A model generated the notes under the pieces. The model did no database searches. It saw only the letters and a list, made by a program, of their open reading frames with translations, and was not told the origin of the DNA. Below are positions 35,474 through 45,800 of a DNA stretch of 64,000 nucleotides, piece after piece. This DNA is from Evansella caseinilytica. Its GTDB lineage: Bacteria > Bacillota > Bacilli > Bacillales > Salisediminibacteriaceae. The stretch is taken from contig NZ_FNPI01000001.1 of assembly GCF_900107275.1 (NCBI RefSeq), positions 930,001 through 994,000 on the forward strand, in the 5' to 3' direction. The number at the start of each line of letters is the position of its first letter. Position 1 is the first letter of the stretch. Position numbers and translations under genes: made by a program.

Positions 35474-36373
35474 TTGAAGATCGGTGTCATCAATGTAGGA
35501 ACCTTCAATGGAGCGGTAAAGCAGTTGTTAAAAACGTTGGGTGAAAATATGGCTGAGCGGGATTCCTTAACGGCGGTGGAATTCGACGCGAAACGATCGA
35601 CGTACATATGCAAGCAAATGACATCAAGCGGGGCAGTGCACGCCGATCGTCGGAGCCAGCAGCTGTTGGCATGCACACCTTACAGAAACGAGAAACAGCT
35701 GCTTCGGGAAACCGTTGCTGCAAAAAAATTTGATGCGTTGGTGGCAATCGGAAACCCGGCTGATCTCATGAACATTTATTATTTATTGGAAGACGTTACG
35801 AAAGTATTGTGTATCCCTGCGACGATACATAACGACGTTGCCGGTTCCGACTACACGTTAGGCTACGATACCGCCATCAACGCGATCATCAAGGCGATCC
35901 TGCAAATAGCCGATACTGCCGGATCATTCGTTCTAAAAGCGACGAGGCTGTTTTGCATTCAAATTCCCGGGGGAAAAGAGAATGCTTTGTTGAAGGATGT
36001 TGCATTGGCGGTAGGAGGTATTCCCGTTATTGACAGCGACACGGCGGAAGGGAGAGAGACGATTCTGAAAGAAATCCGGGCAAAAGTGAATCGCGGTGAT
36101 ACGTACGTTCTTTTAATCATGAATGAGGAGAACGATCCAGAAGAAGTCGTGTCAAGGCTTTCTTTTACCGATCCGGTTGATTTCAGACAAATTCATATTG
36201 ATGAAGCACAATGCATGGGACCATATCCGAGTGCATTGGACAGAATCATTGCACGGAAGTTTGCGCTGACAGCATTGGACTGGCTTGCGGCGGATAAACC
36301 ATCCGGCATCTTTAGCTATCAACATCGTGCTGCGACGGTTCGGCAATTGACAGCGGGGGAGATTCACAACTGA
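35474..36373 (+). CDS. Phosphofructokinase-like protein with degenerate active site
   Basis: A 299-residue protein recognisable as the ATP-PFK fold by IPATIHNDVAGSDYTLGYDT (cf. the family IPKTIDNDIPGTDYTIGFDT) and by MGPYPSALDRIIARKFALTAL near the C-terminus. The key positions are altered: the catalytic Asp of TIDND is His, the nucleotide-loop GGD is lost at the N-terminus (NVGTFNGAV), GGDGS reads GNPAD, and the effector/substrate RGGSP region reads GPYPS. TTG 35474 follows GGGAGGATGGAAGT. A sugar kinase activity is therefore doubtful; a regulatory or altered-substrate role is possible. It is 40 bp upstream of transketolase and probably in one operon. Confidence 0.75.
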   Translation: MKIGVINVGTFNGAVKQLLKTLGENMAERDSLTAVEFDAKRSTYICKQMTSSGAVHADRRSQQLLACTPYRNEKQLLRETVAAKKFDALVAIGNPADLMNIYYLLEDVTKVLCIPATIHNDVAGSDYTLGYDTAINAIIKAILQIADTAGSFVLKATRLFCIQIPGGKENALLKDVALAVGGIPVIDSDTAEGRETILKEIRAKVNRGDTYVLLIMNEENDPEEVVSRLSFTDPVDFRQIHIDEAQCMGPYPSALDRIIARKFALTALDWLAADKPSGIFSYQHRAATVRQLTAGEIHN

Positions 36374-36413
36374 CATGCCGATGTAAAGTATCTATATTCA
36401 AGGAGTGATTGCG

Positions 36414-38417
36414 ATGAAAACAACCGAAACAACAGTGGAAGAGCTAGCAATTCAGACGATTCGAACATTATCCATCGACGGTGTGGAAAAAGCAAAATCA
36501 GGACATCCGGGAATGCCGATGGGGGCGGCGCCAATGGCGTTTTCCCTTTACGGCAAACAGATGAAGCATAATCCTCTAAATCCGTCGTGGTTTAACCGCG
36601 ACCGGTTTGTTCTATCCGCCGGTCACGGCTCAATGCTGCTTTACAGTATACTTCATTTGACTGGATACGGCGTTACAATGGATGACTTAAAGCACTTCCG
36701 GCAATGGGGAAGCGCGACGCCGGGGCATCCGGAATACCGTCATACTCCCGGTGTGGAAGCAACCACAGGTCCGCTTGGCCAGGGAGTTGCAATGGCGGTT
36801 GGGATGGCGATGGCCGAACGACATCTAGCTGCGGTTTTCAACCGGGAAAATCATGAGGTCATCGATCATTACACATACGCCATCTGCGGTGACGGGGACT
36901 TAATGGAAGGCGTTGCAGCGGAAGCGGTATCGGCTGCAGGGCATTTAAAACTGGGACGCCTGATCGTCTTATACGATTCGAACGATATTTCTCTTGACGG
37001 GGAGCTTCACATGTCTTTTTCCGAGGATGTGGCGGAGCGGTTCAAGGCTTACGGTTGGCACTACCTTCACGTGGAGGACGGCAACGATTTGGCAGCGATC
37101 AATAAGGCGGTGGAATTGGCGAAAGTGGACGACCGGCCAACATTGATTGAGGTGAAAACAACGATTGGCTACGGCTCGCCAAATAAGGGCGGGAAATCTG
37201 CATCCCACGGTGCCCCGTTGGGAGCGGAGGAAGTAAAAGAGACGAAAGCAGCCTACGGCTGGAACTATGAGGACGAGTTTTTTGTTCCAGAAGAAGTGGC
37301 AGTGTATTTTGACAAAGTAAAAGAGCGCGGGCGGCAGTATGAAGAACGATGGAACAGATTGATGGACAGTTACCGGCAGCACTATCCGGAGCTATGGGAG
37401 CAGCTTACTGCCGCAGTACGCGGTGATTTACCGACGGACTGGGATGCGGAGGCGCCATCCTATGAAGCAGGCAAAGACAACGTGGCTACCCGTTCTTCCG
37501 GCGGGGAATCGTTAAACGCGTTTGCCAAGCGGGTACCGGCGATTTTTGGCGGATCTGCGGATCTTGCCTCTTCGAATAAAACAATGTTGAAAGGAACCGG
37601 AAACTTTACAAGGGACGACTACAGCGGCAGAAATGTGTGGTTTGGTGTCCGCGAGTTCGCCATGGGCGCGATGGTAAACGGGATGGCTCTGCATGGCGGA
37701 GTAAAGCCGTTTGGCGCCACGTTCTTTGTGTTCTCCGACTATTTGCGTCCCGCGCTGCGCTTATCTGCGTTAATGAAGCTGCCTGCGATCTTCGTGTTTA
37801 CGCATGACAGCATTGCGGTCGGGGAAGACGGCCCGACGCATGAGCCTGTGGAACAGCTGGCATCATTAAGGGCTGTTCCCGGATTTAATGTCATCCGCCC
37901 TGCGGACAGCAACGAGGTTGTTGCGGCGTGGAAGACGGCGCTGGAAAGCAAGGATGAGCCTGTGGCTCTTGTTTTAAGCCGCCAGGAGTTAATGACGGTT
38001 GTGCCGACAGTGGAAGAAGCGTACAAAGGTGTTAAAAAAGGCGCGTATACGATTTCGGCAGCGAATGGGCCTGTTCAAGGCTTGCTGCTTGCATCCGGAT
38101 CGGAAGTCTCTCTGGCAGTGGAGGCGCAGCGTATTCTTGAAGGAGAGAGGATATACGTTGCTGTCGTCAGTATGCCGAGTTGGAGCAATTTCGAAAAGCA
38201 GCCGCAAGCGTATCGTGAATTGGTGATTCCACCGAATGTGAAAGTTCGGTTAGGTATTGAAATGGGATCTTCCTTCGGATGGCATAAATATGTGGGGGAC
38301 GAAGGGGAAGTGCTTGCTATCGACCGCTTTGGCGCTTCCGCACCAAGCGACAAAATCCTTCTGGAATACGGCTTTACCGTGGAAAATATCGTTTCCAAGG
38401 TGAAAAAAATGATTTAA
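36414..38417 (+). CDS. tkt: Transketolase
   Basis: A 667-residue thiamine diphosphate enzyme of the non-oxidative pentose phosphate pathway, the same length as the B. subtilis enzyme. Seen are the N-terminal [20 protein letters not shown], the TPP motif [14 protein letters not shown] through [11 protein letters not shown], the transketolase site [19 protein letters not shown] and [18 protein letters not shown] 36414 follows AAGGAGTGATTGCG. Its position next to the xylan cluster fits pentose use, although transketolase is also a housekeeping enzyme. Confidence 0.96.
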   Translation: MKTTETTVEELAIQTIRTLSIDGVEKAKSGHPGMPMGAAPMAFSLYGKQMKHNPLNPSWFNRDRFVLSAGHGSMLLYSILHLTGYGVTMDDLKHFRQWGSATPGHPEYRHTPGVEATTGPLGQGVAMAVGMAMAERHLAAVFNRENHEVIDHYTYAICGDGDLMEGVAAEAVSAAGHLKLGRLIVLYDSNDISLDGELHMSFSEDVAERFKAYGWHYLHVEDGNDLAAINKAVELAKVDDRPTLIEVKTTIGYGSPNKGGKSASHGAPLGAEEVKETKAAYGWNYEDEFFVPEEVAVYFDKVKERGRQYEERWNRLMDSYRQHYPELWEQLTAAVRGDLPTDWDAEAPSYEAGKDNVATRSSGGESLNAFAKRVPAIFGGSADLASSNKTMLKGTGNFTRDDYSGRNVWFGVREFAMGAMVNGMALHGGVKPFGATFFVFSDYLRPALRLSALMKLPAIFVFTHDSIAVGEDGPTHEPVEQLASLRAVPGFNVIRPADSNEVVAAWKTALESKDEPVALVLSRQELMTVVPTVEEAYKGVKKGAYTISAANGPVQGLLLASGSEVSLAVEAQRILEGERIYVAVVSMPSWSNFEKQPQAYRELVIPPNVKVRLGIEMGSSFGWHKYVGDEGEVLAIDRFGASAPSDKILLEYGFTVENIVSKVKKMI

Positions 38418-38460
38418 AATGTGTTTGCAGGAGGACATAGCAGGCAAGAACAATTGTCTC

Positions 38461-38503
38461 GGGGGTGCCGCAAAAGGTTGTTTCCTACCTTTGCGGCACC
38501 CCC
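38461..38503. terminator. Long GC-rich hairpin between convergent tkt and GH8 genes
   Basis: GGGGGTGCCGCAAA pairs with TTTGCGGCACCCCC. It has no clear U-run but is placed between two convergent genes, six bases before the GH8 stop. Confidence 0.65.
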
Positions 38504-38508
38504 GTTCG

Positions 38509-39657
38509 TTATTTCATCGGCTTCCAGATTTTGTAGTTTCCGCTTAATGCAAGCATTGCAAACATATAGAGGCAGTTGTCATAATATCGTCTTGAGCCGG
38601 TGCGAACCGGTGTATTCCAAAAGAGGTCGACAGCTGCTTTGGCGTGCGGTCCATCAGCGGCAAGGGCGGCCATGGCATTGGTGGCAATCAGTCCGGTGGG
38701 ATGAAGCGCCTTTTCGTCGAACGGTTCGCCGGCAATCGTATAGCGGCGGTAATCTTCCGGGTCTTTCTCGGCGAAAAAAGCTTGAATGTTATTCGCTGCT
38801 GCTATTTTCCCAGGATCGCCGCGAAACCACTCATAATCGAGGCCGATGTTTGCCGCCACTCGATAAGAATCACTGAAGAAATGGCCGTAGCCGCGATCGT
38901 TGTTAGGGGTACCGTCGTAATGAGCGTACTCCGGTGCCAGCCCGGTTTCGGGATGGCAGGCAATTTTTAAATATTCCCGGCTTGCTTGCGCCGCCGCTTT
39001 CCAAAACGTGCGATCCTCCGGATTTGCCCATAAATGGAACAGTTCATAAAAATGGGGCAGGTGATAGGACGGATCGGTGAATTCGCAATTCGGAACGAAT
39101 TTGATGAGCTTGTTGTCAGGATTCCACATTGGATATCCAACCCCGTCTTCTCCTTTGTGAAGTACGGTACGCAGAAGTTTTTTTGCCTGCCGGCTGTAAT
39201 CGAACGGTTCTATTTCTCCGTCACCCCAGCGGTGGGAAGCAAAAAACAGTGCCAGTGCAAAATATTCTTCTCCGTCCGGGGCAGGGCCGTGAGCATTTTT
39301 GCAGCCGTCCGGACTGCATGACCAAGCAAAATAACCGGCATTTTCCCCTTCCGTCATATACATATATTTCATTGACCAGTTCCAAAGCCGGTCAAATACA
39401 TCTTTTTTGTCAAGCTGAACCGCCATCATCATGCCATAGGACATCCCTTCAGTGCGGACATCAAGGTTTCCGGTGTCCAGTATGTAACCGAGATCATTGC
39501 CTGCTTCATAATACATCCTCGTATTTTCATCACCATGAAACAGCTGATTCCACGTATTCAGCACCTTTTCGGCGATTTCTGCCTCGCTGTAGCCGTATTC
39601 CTGTAAAACATTCCGATATTGACCGGTATAAAACGCACCTGCTGATTTATTTGTCAT
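38509..39657 (-). CDS. GH8 reducing-end xylose-releasing exo-oligoxylanase (Rex)
   Basis: A 382-residue cytoplasmic enzyme. The general acid Glu70 lies in DVRTEGMSYGMM, at the same number as in the characterised Bacillus halodurans Rex, which supports starting at the second ATG (39657), correctly spaced from AGGAGGT, rather than 39663. GH8 features AWSCSPDGCKNAHGPAPDGE and DLGYILDTGN follow. It trims xylose from the reducing end of imported xylo-oligosaccharides. It is downstream of the GH39 gene on the same strand but 350 bp away, so it may have its own promoter. Confidence 0.92.
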   Translation of the reverse strand: MTNKSAGAFYTGQYRNVLQEYGYSEAEIAEKVLNTWNQLFHGDENTRMYYEAGNDLGYILDTGNLDVRTEGMSYGMMMAVQLDKKDVFDRLWNWSMKYMYMTEGENAGYFAWSCSPDGCKNAHGPAPDGEEYFALALFFASHRWGDGEIEPFDYSRQAKKLLRTVLHKGEDGVGYPMWNPDNKLIKFVPNCEFTDPSYHLPHFYELFHLWANPEDRTFWKAAAQASREYLKIACHPETGLAPEYAHYDGTPNNDRGYGHFFSDSYRVAANIGLDYEWFRGDPGKIAAANNIQAFFAEKDPEDYRRYTIAGEPFDEKALHPTGLIATNAMAALAADGPHAKAAVDLFWNTPVRTGSRRYYDNCLYMFAMLALSGNYKIWKPMK

Positions 39658-40009
39658 CGTCATACCTCCTAAAAATATATTTTCTGCATATTTGCAGCTA
39701 TTGATTGGTTGGGAGCCAGATGTCTAGCCTGATTTTCCGATTTCCATCGCTGGCAGGCCACTGCGCAGCGGAAGTCATTCACTCTTGTCCCGAATCCGTC
39801 GCTTACGGTACGCTGCACAGCGGAGTCCTCACTTTCCTGTCATGAATTGATTGTCTTTATAAAGGTGGATGGGGTTTATTGGAAATTTATCTGCCGGGTT
39901 AATGATTGTGTAACTTGACGGAAGAACAATATATTGTATACAAATTAATTTTCTGCATTGAAGGCGGACATTCAAATCAGGTTTAAACAACAAAACGTTC
40001 CCGCTGTGT
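39658..40009. other. Intergenic region between GH39 and GH8 genes
   Basis: About 350 bp without a gene. Bases 39750-39845 contain CTGCGCAGCGG and CTGCACAGCGGAG, imperfect echoes suggesting a short internal repeat, near GTCGCTTACGGTACGCTGC, which recalls the interior of the family A elements. No CTATAGTTT motif and no clear terminator are visible. Confidence 0.3.
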
Positions 40010-41533
40010 TTAACTCCACTCCTTTGAATAAGAAGGGATCAAGCTGTCATCCAATCCGATGTATGTGTCAGTTTCATCTTCAATAGCAGTTATTTCGATG
40101 AGACTGACCTCATTTTTCGTAAGCAACAGTGGCAAAGTTATTTTTCCGTCCATGCTTTCCATTCGGGCTGTTCTGAGATGCGGCTCGGCGGCTTGCTGCA
40201 ATGTATGCACTTCCTTTTTCCACGGAAATCTCGGCCGGCCCATTTGCTTCCAGACTTTCCACGGGTTTGCGTGGTCCTCGTCAATTGTCTGCCGTTTAAT
40301 AAACAAATTTTTCGCATGTGCAGGCAGCACCAATTCCAATTCTTTGCTGTAGCCTTCTCCTGTTTCCATGACTAAATTCCAAACGGCAATCGCAAGGGTG
40401 CCATCGCTTTTTCTCGTAACGAGAGTGCTTTCATCCCGGTAAAGCTGCTCTTCTCCAAGCTGGTTGAAAAACGAGAATAAATGAAATGTCGGCTTATAAA
40501 TCCCGTTTAAAGCAATTAACCCGAATCCGCCGTGGAACTGTGCTTTCGGTACATCCGCTTCCTCAAAAACATCGCTGAACGTCCAGTAAGAGAAAGAATC
40601 GGCGTAATCACCTGCTTCACTCAATATTCTTGCTAAATAGGCAGCGTTTAAGGTTGTATCATGGACCGGATTGATCGGGCTGTACGATGTATTGTACTCC
40701 GTGATATGAAAAGGCAGGTGCGGAAACGGTGACGCATCGATCAACTCCTTTACCTTTTTCAGTTCATCAAGCATGTGTGTGTTTTCAAACAGCTTTTGAT
40801 AATAATAGTCCGGCGTTACTTTATGCGGCTTTGCTGACGTATACGCGTGCCTTGATACGAAATCCACGGGAACGCTTTCATTTTTGCAAAAATGAAGAAA
40901 GTCGGTAATCCATTCGTCGGAACCGCCGCAGATGGCCGGTCCTCCCACCTGTAAATCCGGGTGGATATCCTTCACTGCCATAACGGTTGTTCTATATAGC
41001 TTAAAGTATTCTTCCTTATTGGCGTCTTTCCAGAAGTTGCTTAAATTTGGTTCGTTCCAGACTTCAAAAGGCCAGCTCAACACTTCTTCCAATCCGTAAC
41101 GATCGATGAAATGAGAAACGGTTGCCTGAATCAGGTCGTACCATTTGTCATAATCTGCCGGAGGAGTGACATTGCCTTCCCAGGCAAAAATCGTCTGCTC
41201 TCCTGATGCCAGAAGTTTCGGCATAAAACCCAGCTCCACAAACGGCCGAATCCCCAGTTCCAGATACATGTCAAAGATACGGTCAATATAGGTAAAGTTG
41301 TAGAAAGGTTTCGTTTCTCCGGCTTCAGTTGTCAGTTCGCGGTAAATGCCGATATCATCATGAAACAGTCCGTGCCCGCGGATAAAATCGAAGCGGATAT
41401 TCTCTTGAATGAGTTTTAGGTGATCAATATATTCCTTTTGTAAAGCAAGACCAAGCCTGCCGGTTCCGACGCACAGCTTCCAGTTGTTTCTGAAAATTGC
41501 CGGTGTTTGTTCGTCTACAATAATTTTATTCAT
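40010..41533 (-). CDS. xynB: GH39 beta-xylosidase
   Basis: A 507-residue cytoplasmic (alpha/beta)8 glycosidase. The acid/base Glu161 is in [13 protein letters not shown] and the nucleophile Glu279 in [11 protein letters not shown], one residue from the numbers in the Geobacillus XynB enzymes. It releases xylose from xylo-oligosaccharides by a retaining mechanism. CTGGAGGTCGTT precedes ATG. It is divergent from the DUF624 gene, and its promoter region carries an extended CTATAGTTT motif shared with the xylanase gene. Confidence 0.95.
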   Translation of the reverse strand: MNKIIVDEQTPAIFRNNWKLCVGTGRLGLALQKEYIDHLKLIQENIRFDFIRGHGLFHDDIGIYRELTTEAGETKPFYNFTYIDRIFDMYLELGIRPFVELGFMPKLLASGEQTIFAWEGNVTPPADYDKWYDLIQATVSHFIDRYGLEEVLSWPFEVWNEPNLSNFWKDANKEEYFKLYRTTVMAVKDIHPDLQVGGPAICGGSDEWITDFLHFCKNESVPVDFVSRHAYTSAKPHKVTPDYYYQKLFENTHMLDELKKVKELIDASPFPHLPFHITEYNTSYSPINPVHDTTLNAAYLARILSEAGDYADSFSYWTFSDVFEEADVPKAQFHGGFGLIALNGIYKPTFHLFSFFNQLGEEQLYRDESTLVTRKSDGTLAIAVWNLVMETGEGYSKELELVLPAHAKNLFIKRQTIDEDHANPWKVWKQMGRPRFPWKKEVHTLQQAAEPHLRTARMESMDGKITLPLLLTKNEVSLIEITAIEDETDTYIGLDDSLIPSYSKEWS

Positions 41534-41600
41534 AACGACCTCCAGTTCAGCTTTTTAAGAAAAGTATAGCAAAACTGCTATTTTTCCTGTCCTGGGGAAA

Positions 41601-41627
41601 GTAAAGATCATCCTTTGAAAACTATAG
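41601..41627 (-). promoter_or_regulatory. Shared xylan-locus promoter element, GH39 copy
   Basis: On the minus strand it reads CTATAGTTTTCAAAGGAT then GATCTTTA, matching the element at 42711-42736 upstream of the large xylanase at all but a few bases. It lies about 70-95 bp upstream of the GH39 start, ahead of a TATACT -10 box. Candidate binding site for the YesN-type regulator encoded at 47292. Confidence 0.6.
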
Positions 41628-41639
41628 ATGTTCACTAAA

Positions 41640-41691
41640 TTGTCAGGGACCTGGGGTGTGAACTTTTGTTCACACCCCAGGTCCCTGACAA
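41640..41691. repeat. Perfect 24-bp inverted repeat with TTTT loop
   Basis: The arms TTGTCAGGGACCTGGGGTGT... and its exact complement enclose four T, 52 bp in all. It lies between the divergent GH39 and DUF624 promoters. The CAGGGACCTGGGGTGTGAA type of arm resembles dispersed Bacillus palindromes rather than an operator. Confidence 0.9.
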
Positions 41692-41716
41692 AATTCTTAA
41701 ATTATTTGGGTTTTTT

Positions 41717-41725
41717 CTATAGTTT
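41717..41725 (+). promoter_or_regulatory. CTATAGTTT motif, DUF624 copy
   Basis: CTATAGTTT occurs 85 bp upstream of the DUF624 gene. Only the nine-base core matches; the flanks differ from the extended element. Confidence 0.5.
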
Positions 41726-41809
41726 GGCTCCTTTTGCAAAAGAACGAAGTGCTGTACTATTTATTTATTATAGATGCGTTCGATAGATAACAGGAAGAGG
41801 ATGATCTTT

Positions 41810-42445
41810 ATGCAGCCAAGCTGGATGGCCAGCAAATTCTACCGCACATGTGAATGGGTTTGGAAATTGGCATATTTGAATTTACTATGGCTTTTGTTCT
41901 CCCTCCTCGGGTTTGTTGTCATAGGGATTTTTCCGGCAACAGCAGCGATGTTTGCCGTTCTGCGAAAATGGTTTTTAAAGGATACGGATGTCCCTGTTTT
42001 TTCCACCTTCTTCACGACGTTTAAGAACAATTTTTTCAAAGTGAATTTATTAGGATTCCTTTTCGCAGCCGTCGGTTATATATTGTACTTTAATTATCAG
42101 TATTTAGGCACTGTGGATGGAGGAATTCACTCCGTATTGGCCGTGGGATGGTATATTGGCAGTTTTCTTTATCTCCTTGCTCTCCTGTTTGTATTCCCGG
42201 TTTATGTCCATTATGAATTGAAATTATTGCATTATCTTAAAGCGGCGGTTATCATCGCGGCAGTTAATCCGCTGGCATTGGCGACTCTTTTCGTTTCTCT
42301 CGGTCTGCTGTTTTATCTTTTCTATTTGATTCCCGGACTCATTCCGTTCTTTGGAGCAAGTGTTTTCGGACTTTCCGTTATGTGGTGTGCCCATATGTCT
42401 TTTCAGCGCCTTGAAAGAAAAAAGCAAAAGCTGGCCGCCGTTTAA
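41810..42445 (+). CDS. DUF624 (YesL-like) membrane protein
   Basis: A 211-residue protein with five to six membrane segments. The start CEWVWKLAYLNLLWLLFSLLG and FPATAAMFAVLRKWFL are hallmarks of the YesL/DUF624 family, which is encoded with YesMN-type two-component systems and oligosaccharide ABC importers. ATG 41810 is preferred (GGAAGAGGATGATCTTT before it); 41774 and 41801 are possible. The role may be assembly or regulation of the transporter; no activity is known. Confidence 0.85.
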   Translation: MQPSWMASKFYRTCEWVWKLAYLNLLWLLFSLLGFVVIGIFPATAAMFAVLRKWFLKDTDVPVFSTFFTTFKNNFFKVNLLGFLFAAVGYILYFNYQYLGTVDGGIHSVLAVGWYIGSFLYLLALLFVFPVYVHYELKLLHYLKAAVIIAAVNPLALATLFVSLGLLFYLFYLIPGLIPFFGASVFGLSVMWCAHMSFQRLERKKQKLAAV

Positions 42446-42655
42446 TATACCGGGAAACTTTCGCTTTTTTTCTACGAGAAAAAGAAAATGTAAATGGAGT
42501 TTCACTGTCATCCCCTCCCTGTACAGGAATCATTGGAACGAGGCGCAGGCGGTGAAAGTTGGAAGAAAAATATTCGACTCGTCTGTCCCACTTCCAGCCG
42601 GCGCCCCACCGTCATGTATAAAAAAACATCCTGCACATTTGGAAGCGGTGCGGGT

Positions 42656-42699
42656 AAAAGACCTTGTCACAGATTCGCGAATCCCGGATAAGGTCTTTT
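42656..42699 (+). terminator. Terminator after the DUF624 gene
   Basis: AAAAGACCTT pairs perfectly with AAGGTCTTTT, followed by CTTCT. It separates the DUF624 transcript from the xylanase gene. Bases 42446-42655 show no gene. Confidence 0.8.
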
Positions 42700-42710
42700 C
42701 TTCTGAAAAT

Positions 42711-42736
42711 CTATAGTTTACAAGGATTGATCTTTA
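42711..42736 (+). promoter_or_regulatory. Shared xylan-locus promoter element, xylanase copy
   Basis: CTATAGTTTACAAGGATT then GATCTTTA, the counterpart of 41601-41627. It lies 115-140 bp upstream of the xylanase start. Confidence 0.6.
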
Positions 42737-42756
42737 GAAATTGGGGTTTTTTATCG

Positions 42757-42770
42757 TGAAAGCGTTTTAT
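42757..42770 (+). promoter_or_regulatory. Candidate cre site of the xylanase promoter
   Basis: TGAAAGCGTTTTAT matches 12 of 14 cre positions, and lies between the activator motif and the coding start. Confidence 0.5.
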
Positions 42771-42850
42771 ATAGTAAAGGTAACGATGGAAAAATTTTGA
42801 TTACAAAGAAGGGCACTGAGAGGTTTATTCAAAATCAAGGAGGTTTTTTG

Positions 42851-45800
42851 ATGAAAAAAAAGCGGTCTCGGGTATTTTTGATGGCAATTCTTTCATTTCT
42901 GCTTCTTTTACCACCAGGGATTTTTGACATACAAACCTCGGCAGTATATGCTGACGACGAATTCGCCCCGAAGGTCATTTCTCACCATAGTTTTGAAAGC
43001 GGTTACGATAACTGGATGGTGGGGAGTGCGACCGGTTCGGTCATACAGGCGTCTGACGGGAGGGTGATTGATACCGATTTTGAGGACGGCACGAGTCAAG
43101 GTTGGAATCCGCGCGGCGATGGGGTTGACGTAAAGGTTGTTGAAGGTGTTGCTCATGACGGGAATTACAGTTTGGCGACGACGGGAAGAAACGATCATTG
43201 GCATGGGCCAAGCATTGATGCTTCCGGCAAGCTTCAGCGGGAACACAGTTATCGCGTATCTGTCTGGGCGAAGCTCGCTACGGGTGAGGAACCTGCCAGC
43301 TTGCAAATCAGCGCCCAACGTTCTGTCGGCGGCGGGAATCCGAACTGGGACAACCTCGGAAATCCTGTACGGGTAACTGCGGATGAATGGGTGCTGCTGG
43401 AAGCGACGTATGCTTTGCCGACCATGGCAGATGAATTATCTTTGTATGTGGAATCTCCTGATTCAAAAACGGTGTCATTTTATATTGATCAGTTTCTGGT
43501 AGAGGTGATACCGCAGGAAACGATAGAGGACATTCCTGCATTGCAGGATGTATTTGCTGAATATTTCGACATTGGAGCCGCGGTGGAGCCGCGACATACC
43601 GCTGGAAAGCACGGCGAAATGCTAAAAAAGCACTACGGTATGATGGTTGCAGAAAATGCCATGAAGCCGGATGCGATTCAGCCGACGGAAGGGAATTTCA
43701 ATTGGACTTCCGCGGATGCACTGTTTGCTTATGCCGGGCAGCACGGGCTGAAAATGCGTTATCACACACTCGTCTGGCATGAGCAAACACCGAACTGGTT
43801 TTTCCTCGATGAAAACGGTAATGAAATGATGGATGAGCAAGATCCGCAAAAACGGGAAGCAAACAAAGAACTGCTTCTTGAACGGATGGAAAACCATATT
43901 ACTGAGGTAGTAAACAGGTATAAAGGGCAGGTAGCTTCCTGGGATGTAGTGAATGAAGTTATCGATCCGTCCGCTTCCGACGGGATGCGAAACAGCAAGT
44001 GGTATCAAATTACCGGCACGGAATTTATTGAAAGGGCGTTCCGCCTTGTGGCAGAGCTCGATCCGGAAGCAAAGCTGGTGATTAACGACTATAACACGCA
44101 TGAACCGATGAAAAGGGATTTTCTGTTTGATCTTGTCGCGGACATGCTGGAGAAAGGAGTACGCATAGACGGTATCGGGCATCAAACACACATCCGAACC
44201 CACTCTCCGGCGCTAAGCGAGATTGTCCAGTCGATTGAGAAGTTTGCAGAGCTGGATCTCGATAATGAAATTACCGAGCTCGACGTCAGCATTTATGAAA
44301 ATACGGGTGAAGCATATTTCGATTTTGCCGATATTCCGGCACAAAAATTTACAGAACAGGCGGAACGTTATCGTCAGCTGTTCAATGAATTCCGGAGATT
44401 GAGCGATCACATCAGCAGCGTCGTGTTCTGGGGAATCGGCGACGATCATACTTGGCTTCATGGCCGCGGAGTGGCAAACCGGCTGGATGCTCCGTTTGCA
44501 TTTGATCATCAGTTAAAAGCGAAACCGGCTTATTGGGCCATCGTTGAAGAAGAACGAACGATTCCTTCTTTACATGAAGTTTTTGCTGAGCAGTTTCAAA
44601 TCGGTGCCGCCATTGAGCCGTATCAAATGGAGGGTGCGCACGGCAAGCTGCTGAAAGCGCAGTACAACAGCATCGTCGCGGAAAATCGGATGAAACCGGA
44701 TGCGATTCAGCCCGCGGAAGGGAACTTTACCTTTGATGATGCCGACGACATGTTTGCCTTTGCGGAAGAAAATGACATGGTGATGCGTTATCATACATTG
44801 GTCTGGCACAATCAGACACCAAACTGGTTTTTTCTTGATGAACACGGCAGGGAGATGACGGAGGAAACGGATTTGCAAAAGCGGGAGGCCAACAAGCAGT
44901 TGCTGCTTCAGCGTTTGGAAAACCACATAACGGAAATCGTCACTCGCTATCAGGGAAAAGTGGATTCCTGGGATGTTGTGAACGAGGTGATTGATGCTGG
45001 CAGACCTGATGGCATGAGAAATACAAAATGGTACCAAATTACCGGAAAAGATTATATAAAAACAGCATTTGAAACGGTGAAGGCGCTGGACCCCGACGCG
45101 AAGCTGTTCATCAATGACTACAATACCCATGAACCGGCGAAACGTGATGCATTATATGACCTCGTTGTTGAATTGCTGGAGGACGGAGTGCCGGTCGATG
45201 GCGTCGGACATCAAACGCACATCAACATCCGCAATCCGCATATACAGCTGATTACCGAGTCGATCGAGCTGTTTGCCGACCTTGGCCTGGACAATCAAAT
45301 TACCGAGCTCGATGTCAGTATTTATACGGATGATACAACGGTGTATGCCACATTTGACGATATCCCCGATGAAGTGTTTTTACTTCAGGCATATCGCTAT
45401 AAACAGCTGTTTGAAGAGTTTGTCAGGCTCAGTGATTCGATCAGCAATGTGACGTTCTGGGGGATTGGAGATGATCATACATGGCTGACAGACCGGCCGA
45501 TTCCGCGTCAAAATGCACCGTTTGTGTTTGACCAGCATTTACAGCCGAAGCTTGCCTTCTGGGCGCTTGTTGATCCTTCCCGCCTGCCAGCAATGACGAA
45601 GGAAGCGAACGCTCCTTATGGGACACCAGTAATGGACGGTGACAAGGATCTGGTGTGGGAAACGGTGCCGGCAACGCTCATCGGCGCAGGAGAGGCTTTT
45701 TCCGCGGCCTTCCAAACACTTTGGGATGAACAGCATCTCTATTTGTTTGCGGAAATATCCGATGCGACAGTGAACGCCAACGACGCGGTGGAAGTATTTC

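Noticed and set aside
38418-38452. A further family A repeat after tkt
   Set aside because: AAAATGTGTTTGCAGGAGGA resembles a family A left end, but no inverted partner end follows within a plausible distance, so it was not called as an element.
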